Origin: an uncultured Lachnotalea sp.
GTDB taxonomy: Bacteria > Bacillota > Clostridia > Lachnospirales > Lachnospiraceae
Reading direction: 5' to 3'
NCBI GenBank assembly: GCA_947066815.1
Contig: CAMSZT010000003.1
Coordinates: 1-64,000 of the forward strand
DNA length: 64,000 nucleotides
The first letter of the stretch is position 1, and each line of letters begins with the position of its first letter. A program made the position numbers and the translations under genes. This document shows, piece by piece, positions 42,187 through 48,841 of this stretch. A model generated the notes under the pieces. It ran no database searches. It was not told the origin of the DNA and saw only the letters and a program-made list of their open reading frames with translations.

Positions 42187-42228
42187 CGCAAAGGAGCAGG
42201 GGCCTAAAACATCCCCTGCTCCTTTGCG
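42187..42228. terminator. 16-bp perfect hairpin across the convergent glgB/marR ends
   Basis: cgcaaaggagcagggg (42187-42202) and its exact inverse (42213-42228) surround a 10-base loop. The right arm and loop include the last codons and the stop of the convergent MarR gene. Neither side has a clean T-run. It probably blocks read-through in both directions. Confidence 0.7.
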
Positions 42229-42659
42229 TATTCCTCAAAAAAATTTTTCAGGTTGGTAAGAGCCCGCACCAAAAGCTTCGACTCCTCCGGATCAAGCCCC
42301 TCCACCAGAGCCTCCGTCATCTTCCGGTGAAACTCGGCGTGATGCTTATAGGCCAGCTTTCCCTTCGCTGTCAGCATGATATAGACGACCCGGCGGTCCT
42401 GTTCGCTCCTCTCCCGCTTCACATATCCTTTTTTCACCAGACTGTTCATGGAGATTGTCAGGGTTCCGGTGGTAACTCTGAGCTGCTTTGCGATAGCCGA
42501 CATGTTCTTCGGCGTCCCGAGGCCGATCGCCTCGATCACATGCATGTCATTGTTGGTGATATCCCGGAATGTATCCGTAATGATACTCTTCTCTTCGATA
42601 TCCATGATATCATTAAAAAGCGTCACCAGAATATGATTAAACGTCATATAACTGTCCAT
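42204..42659 (-). CDS. MarR family regulator, FabT-like
   Basis: A 151-residue MarR/SlyA winged-helix repressor. The DNA-binding region covers NMSAIAKQLRVTTGTLTISM and LVKKGYVKRERSEQDRRVVY (about residues 52-95). The N-terminal helix, HILVTLFNDIMDIEEKSIIT, resembles FabT, which controls fatty-acid synthesis genes in Firmicutes. No fab genes are in the window, so this resemblance needs the genome context. Its stop lies inside the 16-bp hairpin shared with glgB. Confidence 0.9.
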   Translation of the reverse strand: MDSYMTFNHILVTLFNDIMDIEEKSIITDTFRDITNNDMHVIEAIGLGTPKNMSAIAKQLRVTTGTLTISMNSLVKKGYVKRERSEQDRRVVYIMLTAKGKLAYKHHAEFHRKMTEALVEGLDPEESKLLVRALTNLKNFFEEYAKEQGMF

Positions 42660-42993
42660 CTTTCCACACCGTTCCCCATAAATTTTCTGAACCGCTATAG
42701 CAATCCGCAGATTTATTTGTCATCTCCTATAGATTAACACATTCCGGTGCAAACCACAAGCGGCAGAATACTTTTTGATGAACGGGCAGCCATGGACGTA
42801 ATGATACGGGAAACACAAAACAGGAATATCCATTACTGGACAATTTTTTATATGAAGCCATTCGCGAGCGCTCCGCTTTTTGCCCGTACCGCCGCTTGAA
42901 AAACAGCGGCCCAATTCAGCGCTTTCGGCTTCCCGTCAAAAAAATATAACACATCCTGATCCATTCTCTGCGCCCCTCCAATACTTTCCAATC
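42660..42993. other. Intergenic region, no feature recognised
   Basis: This 334-bp gap lies upstream of the MarR gene and downstream of the DUF1801 gene. It contains one short hairpin (gccgct...agcggc near 42893-42912) and AT-rich tracts that could hold the MarR promoter, but no motif pair was convincing and no coding frame has a start site. Confidence 0.5.
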
Positions 42994-43404
42994 CTACGGG
43001 TGGTTCCCCGTCTCATAACACCACCTGGCGATATCGGAGACCAGTTCTGCCGGAACCGTCCCGCTGTAAGGAAGCTGTATGGTCCCCTTGCTGGTCTTGT
43101 ATCCTTTCAGACGTTCCGAAAACTCCCGGACAGCCTCCGGCCCCGGGTACAGGCCCGCATGGTTTTTAAAACCGGCAAACTGGATGATATTATGCCCCTT
43201 CCAAAAAGCCGGCATACTCCATGAGATCCTCTCCTCCGCCTCCGGCAGCGCCGCGCGGAGTGCTTCCCTTATTTCTTTCAGATATTCCCGCTCCTCTTCC
43301 GGCTGTCCCGCAATGTATTCATCCACCGTTTCCGGCGCTTTCCCGCAGTAATGGCTCTGCTCCTGCCGCTTAAACGTACGCCCGCACTTCGGACATGTCC
43401 ACAT
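42994..43404 (-). CDS. DUF1801 protein with N-terminal zinc-ribbon
   Basis: A 136-residue protein. The N-terminal MWTCPKCGRTFKRQEQSHYC is a small zinc-ribbon-like knuckle. The rest matches the DUF1801 (YdhG-like) fold: PEEEREYLKEIREALRAALP, EERISWSMPAFWKGHNIIQF and KGTIQLPYSGTVPAELVSDI. The biochemical role of DUF1801 is unknown. It is 17 bp after the DUF1905 gene, a pairing often seen because both domains also occur fused in other bacteria (known from such proteins, not tested here). Confidence 0.88.
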   Translation of the reverse strand: MWTCPKCGRTFKRQEQSHYCGKAPETVDEYIAGQPEEEREYLKEIREALRAALPEAEERISWSMPAFWKGHNIIQFAGFKNHAGLYPGPEAVREFSERLKGYKTSKGTIQLPYSGTVPAELVSDIARWCYETGNHP

Positions 43405-43420
43405 CGTTATCCCTCCTGTC

Positions 43421-43858
43421 TCATCCCCGTTCCCTGACCGTCACCAGGATGCTGTCCCCCGGCTGCTTCCCTATCCGGGAACGGATGTCCTTACGCACGC
43501 CGATAATATAACACACACTCCCGTCAGCGTTCTTCACCCCCATATTCACGACGCTTCCATCATAGGGCTCCCCGTCAAACGTGGCGTGTACCTTCACCCT
43601 TCCCCGCCCAAACTCTTTCCTGATATCATAGGGAAAAATAACATAAGCGCCCCCTGTCTCCCCCGCTTCATAGAGCAGGGACTCATACTCATACACTCTG
43701 CCGTTCAATGTCTGCACCTCTTCCCATGCCTGTGATCGATCATCACAAATATCTTTTCCAAGTTCATTTGCAATAAACCGATCCGTGTAGTGGTCAAGCT
43801 TTTTAGTAACATTTGTATCCTCAAAAGACGAACAAAGACAAAACAACACGAATTTCAC
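43421..43858 (-). CDS. DUF1905 protein with uncertain N-terminal extension
   Basis: The DUF1905 domain begins at about residue 51 (LNGRVYEYESLLYEAGETGG) and runs to the C-terminus (YIIGVRKDIRSRIGKQPGDS). DUF1905 forms a small barrel of unknown function. The first 50 residues, MKFVLFCLCSSFEDTNVTKK onward, are not part of that domain, and the ATG at 43858 has a usable aaggtg only 2 bases upstream. A TTG at 43708 preceded by gaagagg would give a 95-residue protein matching the domain exactly. The upstream 150 bp may be a remnant of another gene. Confidence 0.7.
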   Translation of the reverse strand: MKFVLFCLCSSFEDTNVTKKLDHYTDRFIANELGKDICDDRSQAWEEVQTLNGRVYEYESLLYEAGETGGAYVIFPYDIRKEFGRGRVKVHATFDGEPYDGSVVNMGVKNADGSVCYIIGVRKDIRSRIGKQPGDSILVTVRERG

Positions 43859-43927
43859 CTTGTACTTACAAGAGGTGAATGCTAATTTAATTGTGAAAAA
43901 TTTGTATCCTTTTCAAATCCCACGAAA

Positions 43928-43962
43928 AGAAAAAACCTCCGATATAAAACCGAAGGTTCTTT
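43928..43962 (-). terminator. Rho-independent terminator of the GH5 gene
   Basis: On the minus strand aaccttcggttttatatcgg followed by aggtt forms an 8-9-bp stem (one mismatch) and is followed by ttttttctttt. It lies 11 bp after the stop codon. Confidence 0.8.
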
Positions 43963-43972
43963 CTCTTATCGC

Positions 43973-46000
43973 CTATCCCTCCACCGACGGCCGCGCCGTG
44001 CTGCCCGGCGCAGCCTCTCCCTTGGGCACCAGCCGCACCCGGATGCCCTCCAGGCGCTTGGAGAGTCCGGAGGTTCCTGCCATCTCGCCGTTCTTGGCCC
44101 AGTCCAGCCAGCCATAGTTCTGGGCATGGACCTGATAATAGATATCATACAGCTGCTCCGCCTCCCCGGTCAGGCAGATGCGGATGCCCTCCAGCCGTTT
44201 CGCCTTTCCCTGCGTCCCGCTCATGGCCCCGTTCTGCACCCAGTTCTGCCAGCCGTAGCTCTGCACATGGGTCTGGTAGCGGATCCCGCCGGGAATATTC
44301 CAGCGCAGGCGCAGCTCGATGCCCTCCAGACGTTTGGCCTGGCCTTCCGTCCCGCTCATGCCCCCGTCAAAAGCCCAGCCCTGCCAGCCGTAGCTCTGCA
44401 CATGGGTCCGGTAATTGACCGCTCCGGGATAGGGACTCACAAAAGGCCTGCCCGTGGGCACCCCCGGATCTGCCCCCTTCGGAACGATCACGACATTGAT
44501 GCCCTCCAGCCGTTTGGAAAGCCCTTCCGTGCCGGCCTCCGCCCCGTTCTTCGCCCAGTCCAGCCAGCCGTAGCTCTGGGCATGGACCCGGTAGTATACG
44601 TCATAAAGGTCTTTGTCCGCCCCGGTCAGCTCGATGCAGATGGCCTCCAGCCGCTTCGACTGCTGTTCCGTGCCGCTTAAATCTCCGCCCGAAACCCAGT
44701 CCTGCCACCCGTAGCTCTGCACGTGGGTCCGGTAGCGGATCCCCAGGTTTCCATTACCGGCTACCCGGATCCGAATGGCTTCCAGACGCTTCGCCTTCCC
44801 CGAAGTCCCCGCCATCCGCCCGTTGCTCACCGCGGGCTGCCAGCCAACGCTCTGCACATGGGTCTCATAGGAAACCTCGATCCCCTCCGCCAGGTTCCTG
44901 ACCTCCGGATTGTTGATGCTGTCATCCTGGGATCCGGACTGACCGGCCTTCTCCCGATACCAGTCCCGGATAAACTTCCCCGCCGTGGTCAGATCGTCCG
45001 CGCTCCATCCGCTGGTCTTCCCACAGCTGTTCTTGATCAGGGAAGAGCTCCGCCAATCGTTGCTCAGGCTCCAGGCACAGTAACTCACCTGATACTGGTC
45101 GCACCGGTTCAGCCACTCCGCCGCCTTCCCCGTGTCCACATTTCCGTCACCGTTCGCCTCCGAAAGCCCGAACTCCGACACGAACACCGGAAGGCCCCGG
45201 CCGACGGCCGTGCCGATCTTCTCCGTCAGCCACTGGTTATGCTCCGGCGCCGACGCATAAAAATGGAATGCGTACATGAGATTTCCGTACCCGGTGATCG
45301 GATCGTCCACCGGCTCATACAGGTGGCCCGCACTTCCAAGCTGGGACCAGGTGGGCGTCCCCACGATGATGACCGCATCCGGATCCTTCGCCCGGATGGC
45401 CCCGATCACTTCCACTGCATAACTCTTGATATCCTGCCAGCCGCAGTTGTTGGGCTCGTTGCAGATCTCATAGATCACATTGTTGTGATCCTTATATCGG
45501 TCCGCCATCTCCGAGAAAAAGCGGATGGCCTGGGCCTTGTAGGTCTGCGGGTTGCCGTCGCTCAAAATATGCCAGTCGACGATCGCGTACATCCCAAGCT
45601 CCGTGGCATACCGGACACCCTTCGTCACCTGATCCTTCATGAACGCCTCGTTGCCGCTGCAGTAACCATTCTCACCCGTATACATGGCAAGGCGGATGCA
45701 GTTGGCCCCCCAGTCGTCCCGTAGAGTCGCAAAGGCTTCCTTATTGTTATACTGGGAATACCACTGGAGCCCGTGGGTGCTGATGCCCCGGATCTGAAAG
45801 GGCTGCCCGTACTGGTCCACCAGGCTGGTCCCGCTCACCGAAAGCTGCCCGTGATCCGATACCGGCGTCGTCCCCGCCGCCGACACGTGCCCGGCCCTCT
45901 CCGGCGTCAGAGGGAGGACTGCCGCCAGGCCAAAACAAAATGCCAGCACCATCATCCACGCCAGAAAACTCCGAGATTTCCGCCTACCATTCTTCTTCAT
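43973..46000 (-). CDS. Secreted GH5 endoglucanase with six ChW repeats
   Basis: A 675-residue secreted enzyme. A signal peptide (about residues 1-42, AWMMVLAFCFGLAAVLPLTP) precedes a GH5 domain (about 48-350) with acid/base Glu182 in YEICNEPNN and nucleophile Glu276 in VFVSEFGLSEANG. It is probably a beta-1,4-endoglucanase, close to GH5_2 by its THGLQWYSQYNNKEAF block. Residues 372-660 hold six ChW (clostridial hydrophobic with conserved Trp) repeats such as THVQSYGWQDWVSGGDLSGT, arranged as two triplets separated by a Gly/Pro linker. ChW repeats are thought to bind cell surface or polysaccharide. A terminator follows. Confidence 0.93.
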   Translation of the reverse strand: MKKNGRRKSRSFLAWMMVLAFCFGLAAVLPLTPERAGHVSAAGTTPVSDHGQLSVSGTSLVDQYGQPFQIRGISTHGLQWYSQYNNKEAFATLRDDWGANCIRLAMYTGENGYCSGNEAFMKDQVTKGVRYATELGMYAIVDWHILSDGNPQTYKAQAIRFFSEMADRYKDHNNVIYEICNEPNNCGWQDIKSYAVEVIGAIRAKDPDAVIIVGTPTWSQLGSAGHLYEPVDDPITGYGNLMYAFHFYASAPEHNQWLTEKIGTAVGRGLPVFVSEFGLSEANGDGNVDTGKAAEWLNRCDQYQVSYCAWSLSNDWRSSSLIKNSCGKTSGWSADDLTTAGKFIRDWYREKAGQSGSQDDSINNPEVRNLAEGIEVSYETHVQSVGWQPAVSNGRMAGTSGKAKRLEAIRIRVAGNGNLGIRYRTHVQSYGWQDWVSGGDLSGTEQQSKRLEAICIELTGADKDLYDVYYRVHAQSYGWLDWAKNGAEAGTEGLSKRLEGINVVIVPKGADPGVPTGRPFVSPYPGAVNYRTHVQSYGWQGWAFDGGMSGTEGQAKRLEGIELRLRWNIPGGIRYQTHVQSYGWQNWVQNGAMSGTQGKAKRLEGIRICLTGEAEQLYDIYYQVHAQNYGWLDWAKNGEMAGTSGLSKRLEGIRVRLVPKGEAAPGSTARPSVEG

Positions 46001-46155
46001 ACACTTCCACTCCCATCCTGTTGATTGTTTTCGCTCCTTCTATTATACCAGACCATTCCCGGTTCCGCCACCGCTTCCGGAACACTCCACAGCTTAAATT
46101 TCCGCATTTTTCCGCAGGCAGTGCGAAGTAAAATCAGTTCCTAAGGAAACACTGA

Positions 46156-46803
46156 TCAAATCAGCGTTTTCCTTTCTGAAGATATGATTGCCACCGCCAG
46201 AAGATCGGAAAGCCCCGGATCCCGTCCGTTTCCATTCACTGTGGTCGCATGTTCGCCGTCGATAGAATTGCTGTAGGTCAGATCGTAGGCCGGCGACAGG
46301 CGCCATCTGCCATCTTCATATAGATAGGAAAAATTCTTGGAATGGTCGTCCCGATTGTGGGCAAACACGTTGAAACACATCAGCCGGTACAATCGTTCCA
46401 CCTCTGTGTAATCTCCCGTCAGCTTCATGGTCAGCCGCATTAAGATCGTGTAATCCAGATTTGGGATCCGATGAGAGGTTTCCAGAAGCCCACCCGCCGA
46501 TGCCATGTGGATCCGTTTTCCGGCCCGCCTGTCAAAGCACCGCACCGAAAAATAACCGGGGCAGTTTTTTGACGAAAGCAGTCTCGTCTCCGGCATCTCG
46601 ATCCCGCAGCTCTTTGCGCACAGGGAATATCGGTACTCCTGCTCCCCGATATCCGGCGCATCCATGGAAGAGGGACTGATGGAAAAACCGTCGGTCAGCC
46701 ACTCTCCGTCATATTCAAAAGCGGCCAGATGTTCCGGCGTCTCGGCCAGCGTCCCCACTCTCCTATCTTCCATCCACACACTAAGCGTCTTAATCCTGTG
46801 CAT
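46156..46803 (-). pseudogene. hipA: HipA-like kinase with the ATP-binding lobe deleted
   Basis: A 215-residue remnant of a HipA-type Ser/Thr kinase (normal length about 400). The N-terminal subdomain IKTLSVWMEDRRVGTLAE to DGFSISP is intact, but it joins directly to SSMDAPDIGEQEYRYSLCAK, which in full proteins follows KFP about 150 residues later. The missing part includes the Gly-rich ATP-binding loop. The C-lobe remains, with HNRDDHSKNFSYLYED and the metal-binding PAYDLTYSN. The last 10 residues after DLLAVA are also abnormal. The frame is open, so a non-kinase product may still be made. It overlaps the hipB-like gene by 14 bp. Confidence 0.8.
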
Positions 46804-47071
46804 CAATGACCTCCTGTATGGATGCATATCCTTTTCTGGCAAAGAGCCTGTCAAAATCCCCCTCACAGCCAAGTGCAAACGCGATTTTTACGAGAGACGA
46901 TAATGATATTTCCCCTGTCTGTTCAAAACGCTTCAAAGAGCCGAGACTCAAGTCAGATCGTTCGCTGAGCACCGTCTGGGACAGCTTCTTCTCCTTTCTC
47001 CTCTCCCGCATCCGTTTTGCGATATCCATATTTACTTCACTCGGAGACTTCAAAAAAGTAAAATTCTTCAT
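46790..47071 (-). CDS. hipB: HipB-like XRE family regulator
   Basis: A 93-residue helix-turn-helix protein. After FTFLKSPSEVNMDIAKRMRE comes the XRE helix-turn-helix KKLSQTVLSERSDLSLGSLK, then RFEQTGEISLSSLVKIAFAL, the wording usual for HipB antitoxins paired with short HipA kinases. It should bind its own promoter and HipA. The partner downstream has lost its ATP lobe, so the antitoxin now has no active toxin here. ATG 47071 is preferred to a TTG at 47107, although its ribosome binding site is weak. Confidence 0.85.
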   Translation of the reverse strand: MKNFTFLKSPSEVNMDIAKRMRERRKEKKLSQTVLSERSDLSLGSLKRFEQTGEISLSSLVKIAFALGCEGDFDRLFARKGYASIQEVIDAQD

Positions 47072-47180
47072 AGACAATATTTCAACCTTTTTGACCGGTT
47101 TTATCAAGATATAGATTATATATTATCTATTTTCACCTAAGATATCCGGCCTGTCCTTATCCGGCGGCAGGGAACCGCAT

Positions 47181-47951
47181 TCATCCTTTTATGTAGTTCA
47201 CCGACAGGATCGCGATCCCCAGCACCGCAAGGACCACGCCCGTGGCCCGGTTCAGGGTGACGGCGCTGGCCCTGTTGGCAAACCTGGCGGCAACCCTCGC
47301 CCAGAGCAGGGTGGAGGCCACGCAGAAGAGCAGGCACCACAGATCCGGCATGCCGCCGATAACAAAATGGCTGACCGCCCCGGTGAAGGCCGTGAAGGTC
47401 ATGATAAACACGCTGGTCCCCACCGCGGTCTTCAGCTCGTAGCCCAGGACACTGGTCAAAATGAGCAGCATCATCATTCCGCCGCCCGCACCGATAAAGC
47501 CGCAGATAAAGCCCACTGCCATGCCGCTCACGACCGACTGGATGATCCGTTTCCTGCCGTCCACCGCATTCATAGCCTCCTTCGTGGTCATGACCGGCTT
47601 CACGATGAACTTGACCCCGAGAAGAAATGTCATGAACACCGAAAAGCTTCCCATGGTGGTGTTGGGCACCAGGCTTGCGATGAAGCTTCCGAAGAGCGTG
47701 AACAACAGCACCGTCACCATCATGACCAGTCCGTTTTTCACGTCCAGATTTTTATTTTTCCCATAGGTCCAGGCGCTGACGGCGCTGGCGAGAACGTCGC
47801 TGGCAAGGGCGATCCCCACCGCCTCGTAGGCCGGAAGGCCCAAAAACGTGATCAGCATGGGGCTGATCACCGCCGCCGCACTCATGCCCGCAAAGCCCGT
47901 GCCGAGCCCCGCACCGATACCCGCAATAAAACAGATCACAAACCGAAACAT
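47181..47951 (-). CDS. TauE/SafE family sulfite or anion exporter
   Basis: A 256-residue membrane protein with about eight helices of the TauE/SafE (DUF81) family, which exports sulfite, sulfoacetate or related organosulfur anions. Both family repeats start with a Gly-rich GxGxGxG-type segment: IAGIGAGLGTGFAGMSAAAV near the N-terminus and GFICGFIGAGGGMMMLLILT near residue 150. It overlaps the upstream MarR gene by one base, so the regulator and exporter are one transcription unit. The MarR ligand may be the exported compound. Confidence 0.9.
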   Translation of the reverse strand: MFRFVICFIAGIGAGLGTGFAGMSAAAVISPMLITFLGLPAYEAVGIALASDVLASAVSAWTYGKNKNLDVKNGLVMMVTVLLFTLFGSFIASLVPNTTMGSFSVFMTFLLGVKFIVKPVMTTKEAMNAVDGRKRIIQSVVSGMAVGFICGFIGAGGGMMMLLILTSVLGYELKTAVGTSVFIMTFTAFTGAVSHFVIGGMPDLWCLLFCVASTLLWARVAARFANRASAVTLNRATGVVLAVLGIAILSVNYIKG

Positions 47952-48391
47952 TACGATTCCTCCCTCATATAAGCATTCAGATTGTCAAGGATCCTGTCAT
48001 TGTACCGCCTCATGGACTCCTTCTCCTCTTCGGAAAAGCCCTCCAGCAGGATCCCCAGAAATTTTTCCTGGGCGGCCCTCCCGTCCGCAATGATGCCCGC
48101 CGCCCTGTCACATATTTTCAGATGGGCCGTTTTCCGATTTCCGTCCCCGTACTCCTTCTCAAGATATCCCCGTGACTCCAGAAGCTTCACCGAGGACGAC
48201 ACCTGCGACTTGGACAGATAGCGGATCTCCACGATCTCTGTCGCCGTGTCAAAACAGGGATTGTTGGCCAGAAAGAGCAGGATGTCCAGCTCCATCCGGG
48301 TGATCCCGTGCCACACACAGATCTCACCTACACATTTGGAGTAGAGCGTCTTCACCGCATTCTGATGTTCCCATGGATTTAACGGAAGCAT
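47951..48391 (-). CDS. MarR family regulator of the TauE-like exporter
   Basis: A 146-residue MarR winged-helix regulator. The recognition region reads YLSKSQVSSSVKLLESRGYL with a wing ending in KTAHLKICDRAAGII. The N-terminal helix carries KTLYSKCVGEICVWHGITRM. ATG 48391 is chosen (aaggag upstream); the frame extends to 48427 across the likely operator and -10. Two palindromes sit on its promoter, so it is probably autoregulated. It is co-translated with the exporter. Confidence 0.9.
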   Translation of the reverse strand: MLPLNPWEHQNAVKTLYSKCVGEICVWHGITRMELDILLFLANNPCFDTATEIVEIRYLSKSQVSSSVKLLESRGYLEKEYGDGNRKTAHLKICDRAAGIIADGRAAQEKFLGILLEGFSEEEKESMRRYNDRILDNLNAYMREES

Positions 48392-48410
48392 GATCTTTTC
48401 TCTCCTTATT

Positions 48411-48424
48411 GTTCTTTTTAGAAC
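48411..48424. promoter_or_regulatory. Second inverted repeat at the MarR transcription start
   Basis: gttct-tttt-agaac lies directly downstream of the -10 element and overlaps the predicted start site. It may be a second operator or an accessory half-site. Confidence 0.45.
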
Positions 48425-48425
48425 C

Positions 48426-48453
48426 ATTTTACACCAAAAAAATTCCCTGTCAA
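48426..48453 (-). promoter_or_regulatory. Promoter of the MarR-TauE operon
   Basis: On the minus strand a perfect TTGACA (48448-48453) and TAAAAT (48426-48431) are 16 bp apart. Both elements are flanked by palindromes at 48439-48462 and 48411-48424. Confidence 0.75.
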
Positions 48454-48462
48454 GGGAATTTT
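48439..48462. promoter_or_regulatory. MarR operator candidate over the -35 element
   Basis: Perfect 9-bp arms aaaattccc and gggaatttt enclose the six bases of the TTGACA element. Protein bound here would block RNA polymerase. This is the expected place for MarR autorepression. Confidence 0.65.
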
Positions 48463-48524
48463 AAGGGACGGGCACTCAGGGCTATGGCCCGGTTCCTCGA
48501 ATTTAACTATATATTGCTACCTAT

Positions 48525-48659
48525 CTGCAGGGAGCAGCCGTCCCGGAAGAAATACCCAATGCAGAAACCGTATCCTCAATAGAGAAACTGGAAAACGGAG
48601 GCGGCACCTTATTCACCGGCAGCACAGAGGCTCTATTTGCCGAACTGATGGAGGAATAG
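48525..48659 (+). pseudogene. Remnant of a RelB/DinJ antitoxin (C-terminal part)
   Basis: One frame over 45 codons encodes PEEIPNAETVSSIEKLENGG and ends STEALFAELMEE. This matches the C-terminal half of RelB/DinJ antitoxins (IPNAET motif, then the toxin-wrapping tail). The frame closes upstream at a stop near 48504, and the DNA-binding N-terminal half is absent. No start codon or ribosome binding site is present. Confidence 0.7.
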
Positions 48660-48661
48660 CC

Positions 48662-48790
48662 ATGCTCAATGTTCGACTCCACCCGATTTAAAAAAGACCT
48701 CAAAGCTTGCATAAAGCTCGGAACTGTCGCCATCAAAGCTCTGCGCGGCTCGGTTGTTCCGGTGCAAGATACGTTAAATAGATCACCTGG
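48662..48790 (+). pseudogene. Remnant of a YafQ/RelE-type toxin with frameshift
   Basis: Three bases after the antitoxin remnant, ATG at 48662 starts MLNVR, the usual YafQ beginning, but stops after nine codons. The second frame continues with STRFKKDLKACIKLGTVAIK, the YafQ helix (FKKDLKxCxKRG). The family's catalytic His-rich C-terminal half is not recognisable. A frameshift and a 3' loss have inactivated the toxin. Confidence 0.65.
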
Positions 48791-48841
48791 TCCGCATGGA
48801 TCACTCCCGGCGTCGTGCAGAAATGCTCCATCCCCTCCCCC

